Shown here: piece after piece, positions 1 to 8,046 of the stretch
Numbering within the stretch: the stretch's first letter is position 1
How the letters are laid out: each line of letters starts with the position of its first letter
From: Acherontichlamydia pituitae
GTDB lineage: Bacteria; Chlamydiota; Chlamydiia; Chlamydiales; Rhabdochlamydiaceae
Length of the DNA stretch: 64,000 bases
Direction of reading: 5' to 3'
NCBI GenBank assembly: GCA_019634675.1
Contig: JAHCAX010000002.1
Span: forward strand, 248,001 to 312,000
Translations under genes and position numbers: made by a program
Notes under the pieces: generated by a model
What the model was told of the DNA's origin: nothing
The model's input: only the letters and a program-made list of their open reading frames with translations
The model's database searches: none

Positions 1-323
1 TGCTCCAGCCCTAAGCCATTATAAAAGATGACTTGCGCTGCAGAGAGCTTTTCATCATCTCCCTTGACCAACTCATAACTATGGGGATCGATCTCGCCGC
101 AAATTAACGGGATATGGTCGATCCGGTCCCCCCCAATTTGTCTGACAACATCATCGATGATGGCTGTGGTCGAAAGCACTTTGACTTTGCCGTTGTTTTC
201 CATCCACAGCTCCAAATTGGAAACGGGACGTGTTTTCCGCTCCGAGCACCCGAAAAGAAAAAGCATTGGAATCAGGGACGTTAGAACTAATCCGGCAAGA
301 CATCTTCGAAAAGCTTTCATCAT
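1..323 (-). CDS. troA: Metal ABC transporter substrate-binding lipoprotein (TroA/YtgA/ZnuA family), 5' part only
   Basis: The gene is cut by the window edge, leaving about 107 N-terminal codons. The reverse strand from 323 (or 320; two adjacent ATGs) reads MMKAFRRCLAG, then a hydrophobic stretch and a lipobox-like FLFGC near residue 27, so the product is probably a lipoprotein facing the periplasm. Downstream come VLSTTAIIDDVVRQIGGDR and CGEIDPHSYEL. The IDPHSYE segment is typical of the cluster A-I metal-binding proteins, whose His helps bind Zn, Mn or Fe. These proteins deliver the metal to an ABC permease. It is divergent from the CT066-like gene. The same neighbours, ytgA next to CT066 and the ATP/ADP translocase, occur in C. 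trachomatis, where YtgA is linked to iron/manganese uptake. The metal used here cannot be told from this part. Confidence 0.85.
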   Translation of the reverse strand, partial: MMKAFRRCLAGLVLTSLIPMLFLFGCSERKTRPVSNLELWMENNGKVKVLSTTAIIDDVVRQIGGDRIDHIPLICGEIDPHSYELVKGDDEKLSAAQVIFYNGLGLE

Positions 324-1040
324 GGAACGATCTATAATTTATCAATAAATAGAGCGATAGTATCAGTAGAAAAGATTTATTCACAAGCAATCTCAAATTC
401 ATTAACGGCAGCAGTCTCACAGAAAATATTTTCAAAAATAAACTTGATTTTGATTGCTATATCCAAGCATTTCAGTGAAATATTAATTCCTGTTCAAGCT
501 CCTACTATTTAGTTAAACAATGCCCTAAGATGAGGAGATGATAATCCCCAAAAAACAAAATAATAAAAATTGGATTCCCCTCATAAAAATTCAATCACAT
601 TAAGATAAAATGGACTGAAAAAAAGAGAATTATTGCGGAAAATATCAATTCCGCATAAAATCTCGAAAATAAATAATTGCAAAGGGAAATTACCCTCTTA
701 ACCGGAATGTTAAGCGATCACAATTTAGTTAGGCCCTCTGAAGTTTCAGCAGGAAAAACAAGAAAAACTAAAAGATTATTGCAAATAAAATAGGATTCAG
801 TTAAATCAACTAATCAACATTACAAATACTGAGGATTTTTAAGTTCCCCGAAAGATCAAATGAGCGGGATTCTGGACTTTCTCAGATACTTGAAACTAAG
901 ATTGATTCAACTGGAAACTGAAAACAACAATTAAAATTAACTACAAATCGAAGATAAACCATCTATCGCTTGAATACAGGGTCATCCTTAAATCAAGCAG
1001 AAAAAGTTTGTCTTCGAGAAAAACCAAAAAGGAAACAGAT
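324..1040. other. Long AT-rich divergent intergenic region
   Basis: About 700 bp between troA (leftward) and the CT066-like gene (rightward). It is AT-rich and must hold both divergent promoters. I could not single out a convincing -35/-10 pair, a binding-site repeat or an RNA gene, and open frames here are short and lack ribosome-binding sites. Confidence 0.5.
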
Positions 1041-1598
1041 ATGAACCCACGTGAAGATGCTGTAGAACCAAAAGCAAAGAATCTTCGTGAAGTTGAAGAC
1101 GTGATTGCTAAGGCGATCAAAAAAGTCAACGGCAGAAAAGAAAATGACCTCTGCAAATACCTCCCTATGTCTAGCGGGGGCTACATGCACCACTTTACGC
1201 TGAGAAAAATGAAAAACAGAGCGCCTCATGAATTGAGCTCTCTCATTGAAAAATTCATTATCAATTCTGACAGACCATCTTCTGTAGCTCCAAAACAACG
1301 CGCAGCACGCGGATCCCGCAAACGCCGCGACCAAGTGACGTTCACACGCACGCAACTGGAAAGGATGCTGAATATCGCTAGGCTCGCTGGAGACAAAGAA
1401 ATGGTTTCTATCCTTGCTCCAAAAAAATCCTTGGCTTCATGCAAACGTGAGCTGATCGCTTCTATCCGCCACGGCAAAATTGAGCCTGAGCTCTGGAATG
1501 CATATGTTGAATCTTGCAACGCAGTTCAACAACAAGCTCTAGGGATGAACAACTTAAGTGAGATCATTGCTGCAGCAGCTGCAGCTGCTCAACGGTAG
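1041..1598 (+). CDS. Conserved chlamydial protein of unknown function (CT066-like)
   Basis: 185 residues from the ATG at 1041, chosen over the ATG at 1008 because AAGGAAA lies directly upstream. The protein is basic. Its first third contains LCKYLPMSSGGYMHHFTLRK, followed by a Lys/Arg-rich linker (QRAARGSRKRRDQ) and a helical second half (TFTRTQLERMLNIARLAGDKE). It ends in an eight-residue alanine run before QR. The basic linker suggests nucleic-acid binding, but this is only an inference. Position between troA and the ATP/ADP translocase matches CT066 of C. trachomatis, which has no assigned function that I know of. A strong terminator follows, so it is probably transcribed alone. Confidence 0.75.
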   Translation: MNPREDAVEPKAKNLREVEDVIAKAIKKVNGRKENDLCKYLPMSSGGYMHHFTLRKMKNRAPHELSSLIEKFIINSDRPSSVAPKQRAARGSRKRRDQVTFTRTQLERMLNIARLAGDKEMVSILAPKKSLASCKRELIASIRHGKIEPELWNAYVESCNAVQQQALGMNNLSEIIAAAAAAAQR

Positions 1599-1612
1599 TC
1601 TTTCTACTCGAT

Positions 1613-1652
1613 GAACACCCCGGAGATTTGCATCCCGGGGTGTTTCTTTTTT
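1613..1652 (+). terminator. Rho-independent terminator of the CT066-like gene
   Basis: A GC-rich stem (ACACCCCGG pairing with CCGGGGTGT, loop of about 12 nt) is followed by TTTCTTTTTT, starting 15 bp after the stop codon. Confidence 0.85.
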
Positions 1653-1683
1653 CCATCGCAACCAATTTTCGACCAGCGAACGC

Positions 1684-2223
1684 ATGCAACATATCATTAT
1701 TGGAATCCCTCTGCCAGAATCTGTTAAGAAAAATCTTTATTTACAATGCTGCGGCCTCAGCAACGCCCACTGGATAGAAGCAGAACAGTTCCATCTCTGT
1801 TTAATAGACATCGGGAAGCGGAGCGGCCCTGAGGTCTTAGACATCATTAATGTCCTGCAAGGAATCGTTTTGCCTCCTTTTACAGTTGCTCTGGAAGGGA
1901 TAGCCAGCTTCTCGTCCGGCCATGGATTTCAAGTGATAGCAGCCATGGTAGCGATCTCGCCCCCTTTGAACAAACTAAAAAGTTTAATCTACTCCCAATT
2001 CCGCGAAGAAAAGATTCCGATCGAAGCAAAGGCATTCCACCCGCACGTTTCTTTAGGCGTATTGGACCCCGGCAACACGACCAAAACATCGCAATATTTT
2101 TTTGAAAACCAAACCAGGCCGATCGGGACCTTCGAAGCAAGCTCTTTTGCCCTGTTTGAAACCCGGTCAACCGCAAAGCACACCTTGAACGAAATCTTGG
2201 CTGAATTCCCCTTAAATTTATAA
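1684..2223 (+). CDS. 2H phosphoesterase / ThpR-like RNA 2',3'-cyclic phosphodiesterase
   Basis: 179 residues, close to the usual 175-190 of the LigT/ThpR family. The start MQHIIIGIPLPESVKKNL matches the family's first strand and helix. The two catalytic boxes are visible but uneven: box 1 is H37-L-C39-L, where the family has HxTL or HxSL, and box 2 is H121-V-S123-L, which is standard. Family members hydrolyse 2',3'-cyclic phosphates or join 2'-5' RNA ends. The Cys in box 1 may weaken or alter activity. It lies downstream of the CT066-like terminator on the same strand and 210 bp before the translocase. Fold assignment is fairly sure; substrate is not known. Confidence 0.75.
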   Translation: MQHIIIGIPLPESVKKNLYLQCCGLSNAHWIEAEQFHLCLIDIGKRSGPEVLDIINVLQGIVLPPFTVALEGIASFSSGHGFQVIAAMVAISPPLNKLKSLIYSQFREEKIPIEAKAFHPHVSLGVLDPGNTTKTSQYFFENQTRPIGTFEASSFALFETRSTAKHTLNEILAEFPLNL

Positions 2224-2433
2224 GCCCAATTTCATTCCTAATTTCTCTTGGATTTAAAGAAATATAGTCTATAATCCCTAAGGTTGAGGTTTAATGAATC
2301 ATTATGCCTCAAAAAAACCAGTTCTTTGAGCTTGTCAATTTCTCGCCTAAAGTGGTATGCTTTTGGACTGTAAACTTTTTCTGTCAACTCATTAAATTGA
2401 GTGAGTAATTCATAAGGAATCTAAGGAATCAAT

Positions 2434-4026
2434 ATGTCAACAAAGTCAAGCGAGACTAGCGATGTAGCCTTTAAAGGGCTGCGCGGTATATTTTGGCCGA
2501 TTCACCGGTTCGAACTTAAGAAGTTCCTTCCGATGGGCATCATGATGATGTGTATTTTGTTTAATTATACTATCTTAAGAGACACAAAAGACACATTAAT
2601 GGTAAATGCTCCTGGTGGCGGCGCTGAGTGCCTGTCATTCTTAAAACTGTACGGGGTAACACCGGCTGCGATCCTATTCATGATCGTCTTCATTAAACTG
2701 GCGAACGTATTCTCAAGAGAACGCCTCTTTTACGCCATTATCACACCATTCCTGCTCTTCTTCGGAGTGTTTGCTTTCTTGATCTACCCGAACAAAGAAG
2801 CCCTCCACATGAGCATGAGCTCCATTCAGTCAGCACAAGCCTCTGTTCCCAACCTGCACTGGCTCATCCCAGTGGTCGGCAACTGGAGCTTTAGTATTTT
2901 TTACATCCTTTCCGAACTCTGGGGAAGCGTTGTTCTTTCCATGCTGTTCTGGCAGTTTGCAAACGAAATCACAAAAGTCACAGAAGCAAAACGCTTCTAC
3001 GGCCTCTTTGGCATGATTGGAAACGTTGGTCTTCTCCTTTCCGGACCTTTCATCATTTTTACAGCCAAGTACGCCAAATCCCTTCCAAAAGACATCGACT
3101 CGTTTGGAGTCAACTTGAAATTTTTGATGGGATCCGTGCTGCTTTCCGGCGCGATTGCAATCCTCACCTACAGATGGATGAACAAAAACGTCTTAACCGA
3201 TCCAAACCTCTATCAACCTGGCCAAGGCAAGAAAAAAGAAAAAGCGAAACTTTCTGTACTCGAAAGCTTCCGCTATATCTTAAAAAATCCTTACCTTGGA
3301 CTGATTGCGATCCTTGTCCTCTCTTACGGCATCACCATCAACCTGGTTGAAGGCGTATGGAAAGGCCAAATCAAAATTGCCTTCCCAGATATGAACGACT
3401 ACAACATGTTCATGGGCCAATTCTCGACATGGACAGGAGCGATCACAATCCTTCTGATGGTCGTCGGCAACAACATCTTAAGAAAATTAAGCTGGACAAA
3501 AGCAGCGATCTTGACACCGATCATGGTCCTTGTTACATCGTCTATCTTCTTCTTCGTTGTCTGGAACGGCACAAAGAGCACGCCTTTTGCTCCTCTCATG
3601 GGAGTGACGGTAGTCCTCGTTGCGGTCATTGTTGGACAAATCCAGAACGTCTTGTCCAAAGGGACAAAGTACTCTCTGTTTGATTCAACAAAACAGATGG
3701 CCTACATCCCTCTTGACCAAGAAGCGAAAGTGAAAGGCCAAGGCGCTGTAGAAGTCATCGGCGGAAGAGCTGGTAAGTCGGGTGGAGCGTTCATCCAATC
3801 GACACTATTGGCTGTCATTGGCGGAAGCGTCTCGCTTGCAAGCTTGACCTTCATCCTTGGACCTCTGGTCATCGTCATCTGTGCGGTTTGGGCCTTCTCT
3901 GTACTCAAATTAGGCCGCCGCTTCACTGAACTGACCGAAGGAAAAGCTGCGGAAGCCGCTGCTGTTCCAAGCAAGGAAGAAAGCAAGTCTGAAACGACTG
4001 CCAACCTTTCTAAAGCTGGAAACTAA
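2434..4026 (+). CDS. ATP/ADP translocase (NTT family), Npt1/Adt1-like
   Basis: 530 residues with about 11-12 hydrophobic segments, the length of energy-parasite NTT carriers. The conserved N-terminal region reads MMMCILFNYTILRDTKDTLMV (residues 36-56), with the Lys of RDTKDTL known to matter for nucleotide exchange in this family, then GGGAECLSFLKLYGV and the hallmark KLANVFSRERLFY. KYSLFDSTKQMAYIPLD near residue 420 is another family signature. The protein sits in the inner membrane and imports host ATP in exchange for ADP; some paralogues carry other nucleotides or NAD, so substrate is inferred from synteny with C. trachomatis adt1 (CT065). The C-terminal tail is hydrophilic and Glu/Lys/Ala-rich. 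The gene has its own terminator. Confidence 0.95.
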   Translation: MSTKSSETSDVAFKGLRGIFWPIHRFELKKFLPMGIMMMCILFNYTILRDTKDTLMVNAPGGGAECLSFLKLYGVTPAAILFMIVFIKLANVFSRERLFYAIITPFLLFFGVFAFLIYPNKEALHMSMSSIQSAQASVPNLHWLIPVVGNWSFSIFYILSELWGSVVLSMLFWQFANEITKVTEAKRFYGLFGMIGNVGLLLSGPFIIFTAKYAKSLPKDIDSFGVNLKFLMGSVLLSGAIAILTYRWMNKNVLTDPNLYQPGQGKKKEKAKLSVLESFRYILKNPYLGLIAILVLSYGITINLVEGVWKGQIKIAFPDMNDYNMFMGQFSTWTGAITILLMVVGNNILRKLSWTKAAILTPIMVLVTSSIFFFVVWNGTKSTPFAPLMGVTVVLVAVIVGQIQNVLSKGTKYSLFDSTKQMAYIPLDQEAKVKGQGAVEVIGGRAGKSGGAFIQSTLLAVIGGSVSLASLTFILGPLVIVICAVWAFSVLKLGRRFTELTEGKAAEAAAVPSKEESKSETTANLSKAGN

Positions 4027-4050
4027 ACAGTATTTCCAGCCTTGAATGCG

Positions 4051-4087
4051 AAACCCATCAATGTGGATAACGTTGATGGGTTTTTCA
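4051..4087 (+). terminator. Rho-independent terminator of the ATP/ADP translocase gene
   Basis: AACCCATCAA pairs with TTGATGGGTT around an 11-nt loop, followed by TTTTTCATTT, 25 bp past the stop codon. Confidence 0.85.
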
Positions 4088-4114
4088 TTTATAGAGGCAG
4101 TTCCAAAACTGTTT

Positions 4115-4437
4115 TATAGTCGATTAAATCCTAAACGATACAATTAGACTCGGCGAAGTAAAGCCAAATTGAGGCCATGGATAAAGGAGAGGGCTACGGA
4201 TACACGAGAAGGTCCGGTGGACCTTCGCAGTGAGAAGTAGGTGAAGCGGGCTTGACCGCGAACCGGGGAAAGCAAAGCAGGTGAAGCGGGCTTGACCGCG
4301 AACCGGGGAAAGCAAAGTAGGTGAAGCGGGCTTGACCGCGAATTAGACAGTGCGTAGCAGGTGAAGCGCCTTTGGACACGAACCGGTCTCAAACCGCAGC
4401 AAGTCCAATTTTATCATTTAGAATTTAATCAACTATA
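4115..4437. repeat. MITE-like element with 36-bp terminal inverted repeats and internal 40-bp tandem repeats
   Basis: The left end (4115-4150, starting TATAGTCGATTAAATCC) is an imperfect inverted copy of the right end (4402-4437), with about five mismatches in 36 bp. Between them lies a small hairpin GGTCC-GGT-GGACC (4211-4223) and a tandem array from 4241 with an exact 40-bp period: two full copies, a third that matches over its first 20 bp, and a weaker fourth. There is no transposase gene. Similar composite elements occur at 7,811, 31,951, 37,143 and 46,284. Short open frames across the array arise from the repeat and are not considered genes. Confidence 0.7.
4241..4380. repeat. 40-bp direct tandem repeat array
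   Basis: Unit GTGAAGCGGGCTTGACCGCG followed by AACCGGGGAAAGCAAAGYAG. Copies begin at 4241, 4281, 4321 and 4361; the first two differ by one base, the third keeps the first half, the fourth is diverged. Each unit carries the short hairpin GCGGGCTTGACCGC. The spacing is exact and there are no unique spacers, so this is not CRISPR. Confidence 0.85.
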
Positions 4438-4551
4438 TCAACGATAAAAAATAATGTTGGGAGAAAATTTTGAGATGATTTTCACGTTTAGGGATTAAGA
4501 AATTTCCCAAATTTTTTTTGAATAAATTTCACATCCACTAATATGAAAAAT

Positions 4552-5748
4552 TTAAACTGTAGCAGCAGGAACTTTTCTATAGTGGTAGATATACCCTTGG
4601 TTCATTAACTGCTGGGCATATTCTGGCGTAATTTGACGCGCACGGCGATCGTTGCAGGCCCACCAGGTTCCGTCAGGGCGCTTCACATAAGCAACGTAAT
4701 GGCCATTATTGAGGGTATTGCCGAACTGGACGATAAAGCCGTCGCACTCATAGTTAGCGGCTTGTCCATCTTGGCAGTGGCGGGCCTCAATGGTATTATT
4801 CTGAGGGACTGCGATAGCCTGGTTGTGCCGGGCCTCCTGGTAATGGCCTTGGGCATCGATCACAATTGGTCTGCCATCGCGTAATGGAGTATAAAATCTT
4901 CTTAACTGGACCACCAGATCATCCGGAGCTGTGGGAAACTGCAGGCTATGCGCTTGTCCGGCTTCATCCTGAAAGTTAAAGAAACTATTAAATAAATCAT
5001 TAAACGGGGTGCTGATATTCGGCTCCAGAGCTAACGGTATCAACGGAAGATCGGTTGTTTGATGCCGAGGAACTCCTTGAACCGTTTCCTGAAGGTGGTA
5101 GAGGGAATGGGGTACTTCAAATAAATATTCGAAAAACTCTGCCGCATCTTCTTGGACCGAATCAGGATGGACGCGTCCTGCCGCATGAAGGGCATTCCTG
5201 ATCAGCTGGCCATCAAAACCGCGCACAACCCTCTCGCCGGCATTTTTCGTTGCCGTGTAAGCTTGAGCTATCTGCTGTACTTCAGGGATCCGCAGCGCGG
5301 CCATAGAAGCCAGGAGGTTCGGCGAGTTCATGAGCAACTGCATGCTGGCGTTGGCCCAGCAATTGTTTCCCGTATTGATCAATCCGACAGGCTGATCGAC
5401 CACATAAGGAGGTAAAGGAAAGATGGCATCATGGACATCGTCAGGGCAAGCAGCCATATACGTTCCGAGAAGAGCTGAGGCAATAGCAGGAATAACGCCA
5501 ACTAAGACCATCGGCCCGGTCATCACAGCGGCGAATATGCACCCAGCAACACCTAAAATTGCGATGGCTTGCAGCATCCGGCCAAGAACAATGAGCCCGT
5601 ACACCTTGCAGTCGGTCGAGCAGCAGTCGTCGAGCTGACGCTGGACAGCGCCTGGAATGGAACTGATCGTCGAGCGCACTGAATGCAATGCAGAACCGAG
5701 CGCCATATCGATGTTATAGAAACAATTACCAACCGCTTCAATTGCCAT
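4552..5748 (-). CDS. Ubiquitin-specific-protease-like cysteine peptidase (C19/USP fold), candidate secreted deubiquitinase
   Basis: 398 residues. Two adjacent hydrophobic segments (about 51-75 and 78-100) precede a domain with all the boxes of eukaryotic USPs. The Cys box is GLINTGNNCWANASMQLL with Cys130. Next come QEDAAEFFEYLF (199-210, the QQDA-EF motif) and DDLVVQLRRF (276-285, like the USP LKRF strand). The His box is NNGHYVAYVKRPDGTWWACN with His350 and Asn366/Asp367. The order Cys-...-His-Asn/Asp is that of C19 peptidases and differs from the CE-clan ChlaDub proteins, where His comes first. Family members cleave ubiquitin from proteins; with no ubiquitin system in the bacterium, the target would be in the host (inference). 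Two N-terminal membrane segments suggest inclusion-membrane or membrane-anchored delivery. It stands alone between MITE-like DNA and lepA. Confidence 0.88.
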   Translation of the reverse strand: MAIEAVGNCFYNIDMALGSALHSVRSTISSIPGAVQRQLDDCCSTDCKVYGLIVLGRMLQAIAILGVAGCIFAAVMTGPMVLVGVIPAIASALLGTYMAACPDDVHDAIFPLPPYVVDQPVGLINTGNNCWANASMQLLMNSPNLLASMAALRIPEVQQIAQAYTATKNAGERVVRGFDGQLIRNALHAAGRVHPDSVQEDAAEFFEYLFEVPHSLYHLQETVQGVPRHQTTDLPLIPLALEPNISTPFNDLFNSFFNFQDEAGQAHSLQFPTAPDDLVVQLRRFYTPLRDGRPIVIDAQGHYQEARHNQAIAVPQNNTIEARHCQDGQAANYECDGFIVQFGNTLNNGHYVAYVKRPDGTWWACNDRRARQITPEYAQQLMNQGYIYHYRKVPAATV

Positions 5749-5791
5749 AATTTTTTTTCTTTAAATTTGCACTGTTTTTTAGAAGCATCAT

Positions 5792-5820
5792 ATCTTATTG
5801 GCACTCTAATCTTCAATCAA
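5792..5820 (-). promoter_or_regulatory. Candidate sigma-66/70 promoter for the USP-like gene
   Basis: On the reverse strand TTGATT (5820-5815), a 17-bp spacer, then TAAGAT (5797-5792), about 45 bp upstream of the start codon. Confidence 0.45.
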
Positions 5821-5987
5821 ACAATTTATTTAATTTTTCCTGTTAGCTCGCTTCTTTAATCGATCATATTCAAGTTCTTAAAGAACCCTCCTAAAAAAAT
5901 TTAATTCCTTTTTTTGATTTCTTTGAGGAACTTGCATTCATTTTAGCCTTTCTCTAAACTGAGAAGCTTTACTGGGATAAAAGACAA

Positions 5988-7805
5988 ATGCAAAAGCCTT
6001 TCCAATACGACATCAAGCAAATCCGCAATTTCTCCATCATCGCCCACATCGACCATGGAAAGTCGACCATTGCAGACAGGCTGCTCGAACTCACGCAGAC
6101 CATTGCAGCGCGCGACATGCAAGAACAAGTCCTCGATGCGATGGACTTAGAAAGGGAGCGGGGCATTACGATCAAGGCCCACCCTGTCACCATGCATTAC
6201 CAAGCTGAAGATGGAAAAATCTACCAGATCAACTTTATCGACACTCCTGGGCACGTCGACTTCACCTACGAAGTTTCCCGCTCTTTAGCGGCATGCGAAG
6301 GAGCCCTTCTTGTCGTCGATGCTGTGCAAGGCGTGCAAGCGCAAAGCCTTGCCAACGTCCACCTCGCTTTAGACCGTTCATTAGAAATTGTCCCGGTGAT
6401 CAACAAGATCGACCTCCCTTCTGCAGATGTCGACGGCGTCAAGCAGCAAATCGAAGATGTGATCGGACTCGATACTTCCGATGCTATTTTAGCTTCGGCA
6501 AAAACGGGGATCGGCATTAAAGAGATCCTCGAAAGGATCTTGATCGCAGTCCCTCCTCCTTCAGCTCCAGCCGATGACACTCTGCGCGCTCTTGTTTTTG
6601 ATTCCCACTACGATCCTTACCGCGGCGTCATGGTCTATGTCCGCGTCATAAGCGGCGAGATCACTAAGAAAACGCCGATCCTTATGATGGCGACAGGAAA
6701 GACCTTCGAGGTCCTTGAGGTCGGCATCTTTTCTCCTGACGAAAAGCCTGTCGATGTTCTCCGCCCTGGCGAGGTCGGCTATCTGCTTGCGAACATCAAG
6801 AACACAGCGGACGTCAAGATCGGCGATACGATCACCTCGTCGCGCAAATCCGCAACAGAGCCCCTTCCCGGGTTCCGCAACATTTCTCCAGTCGTCTACG
6901 CAGGGATCTATCCTGTCGACACTTCTGACTTTGAGATGGTCCGCGATGCTTTGGTCAAACTGCAGCTCAATGATTCTGCGCTGCATGTCGAACAAGAGAG
7001 CAGCATGGCCCTTGGGTTTGGTTTCCGCTGCGGCTTTTTAGGACTGCTCCATCTCGAGATCGTCTTTGAACGGCTCCAAAGAGAGTTCAACCTAGACATC
7101 ATTACAACAGCTCCAAGCGTCGTCTACAAGTTCACTCTGAACGACGGCAAAGACCTTAACATCGACAACGTCGCCCATTTCCCCGACCCCACATTTATCG
7201 AGTACATTGAAGAGCCATGGGTCAAAAGCCACATCATGGTTCCCGCTGAGTTCCTCGGCGCCGTGATGAGCTTAGGCATGGAAAAACGAGGAGAGCTGGT
7301 GAAAACCGAGACGATGGACTCTAAACGCCTCCTTCTTACCTACCGGTTTCCTCTCAATGAGATTATCACCGACTTCAACGACAAGCTGAAATCAGTCACG
7401 CGAGGGTATGGATCGTTCGACTACGAATTTGAAAAGTATGAGATCGGCGATATTGTCAAGCTTGAGATCCGCGTCAACGAAGAACCTGTCGATGCCTTCT
7501 CCTGCCTCGTCCATCGGACAAAAGCGGAAGGGCGCGGAAGAGCGATCTGCAAAAAGCTCGTCGATGTGATCCCCTTGCAGCAGTTCAAGGTCCCTGTCCA
7601 AGCAGCCATCGGCGGAAAAATTATCGCCCGCGAGACGATCCGCGCTTTGACAAAGAACGTCACTGCCAAATGCTACGGCGGTGATATCACGCGGAAGCGC
7701 AAGCTGTGGGAAAAACAAAAAGAAGGGAAAAAGAAAATGAAGGAGATTGGAAAGGTCAACATCCCCCAATCTGCCTTCATGGAAGTTCTCAAGGCCAACG
7801 AATAG
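5988..7805 (+). CDS. lepA: Elongation factor 4 (LepA), ribosome back-translocating GTPase
   Basis: 605 residues, normal for LepA. GTPase motifs are intact: AHIDHGKST (G1), RGITIKAH (switch I), DTPGHVDF (G3) and NKIDLP (G4). The middle and C-terminal parts carry the LepA-specific run (SSMALGFGFRCGFLGLLH) and the tail GGDITRKRKLWEKQKEGKK. EF4 binds translating ribosomes and acts on stalled or mistranslocated complexes. C. trachomatis keeps lepA beside gnd; here a MITE-like element and a hydrolase gene lie between them. No clear ribosome-binding site precedes the ATG; the start fits the family N-terminus. Confidence 0.97.
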   Translation: MQKPFQYDIKQIRNFSIIAHIDHGKSTIADRLLELTQTIAARDMQEQVLDAMDLERERGITIKAHPVTMHYQAEDGKIYQINFIDTPGHVDFTYEVSRSLAACEGALLVVDAVQGVQAQSLANVHLALDRSLEIVPVINKIDLPSADVDGVKQQIEDVIGLDTSDAILASAKTGIGIKEILERILIAVPPPSAPADDTLRALVFDSHYDPYRGVMVYVRVISGEITKKTPILMMATGKTFEVLEVGIFSPDEKPVDVLRPGEVGYLLANIKNTADVKIGDTITSSRKSATEPLPGFRNISPVVYAGIYPVDTSDFEMVRDALVKLQLNDSALHVEQESSMALGFGFRCGFLGLLHLEIVFERLQREFNLDIITTAPSVVYKFTLNDGKDLNIDNVAHFPDPTFIEYIEEPWVKSHIMVPAEFLGAVMSLGMEKRGELVKTETMDSKRLLLTYRFPLNEIITDFNDKLKSVTRGYGSFDYEFEKYEIGDIVKLEIRVNEEPVDAFSCLVHRTKAEGRGRAICKKLVDVIPLQQFKVPVQAAIGGKIIARETIRALTKNVTAKCYGGDITRKRKLWEKQKEGKKKMKEIGKVNIPQSAFMEVLKANE

Positions 7806-7810
7806 CCGTT

Positions 7811-8043
7811 GCTATTCTGAAAGAATCTGAAGAATCGGGAATCTGACAAGGAGAGGTCTCAAAATTTGCATTTGGAGCGAGCGACCATTGCCCAAAGGCA
7901 AGGCTCGAGTGAAAATGCGAATTTTGAGGCTGCGAAGACTCTTTAAAGGTCCGGTGGACCTTTGAAGAGCAAAGCAGGTAAAGCAGCCTTGGCTGCGAAC
8001 TGGCCTTATCAGAAACCGATTCTTCAGGTTCTTTCGGTATAGT
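7811..8043. repeat. MITE-like element with ~39-bp terminal inverted repeats
   Basis: The left arm (about 7811-7850, containing GAAAGAATCTGAAGAATCGG) pairs with the right arm (about 8005-8043, read in reverse as GAAAGAACCTGAAGAATCGG). Inside are a second inverted repeat (CTCAAAATTTGCATT near 7858 against AATGCGAATTTTGAG near 7915-7930), a hairpin AAAGGTCCGGTGGACCTTT and the palindrome GCAGCCTTGGCTGC. It fills the whole gap between lepA and the next gene and codes for nothing visible. Confidence 0.75.
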
Positions 8044-8046
8044 CTT

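Noticed and set aside
151..435. 94-codon frame overlapping the troA start
   Set aside because: It is a different frame of troA; the lipoprotein frame from 323 has a signal peptide and family motifs.
993..1519. Reverse-strand open frames of 97 and 120 codons opposite the CT066-like gene
   Set aside because: They lie wholly within the opposite gene and have no start signals; shadows of the real frame.
4241..4380. Possible CRISPR array
   Set aside because: The period is exact but repeats are contiguous with no unique spacers, and no cas genes are present.
4124..4392. Overlapping short open frames with repeated SRSSPLHLLCFPR-like sequence
   Set aside because: They are translations of the 40-bp tandem repeat in several frames; no ribosome-binding site and no protein-like composition.
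4552..5748. ChlaDub-type (CE clan) deubiquitinase
   Set aside because: The order of catalytic residues is Cys then His then Asn/Asp with USP-specific boxes, which excludes the CE clan.
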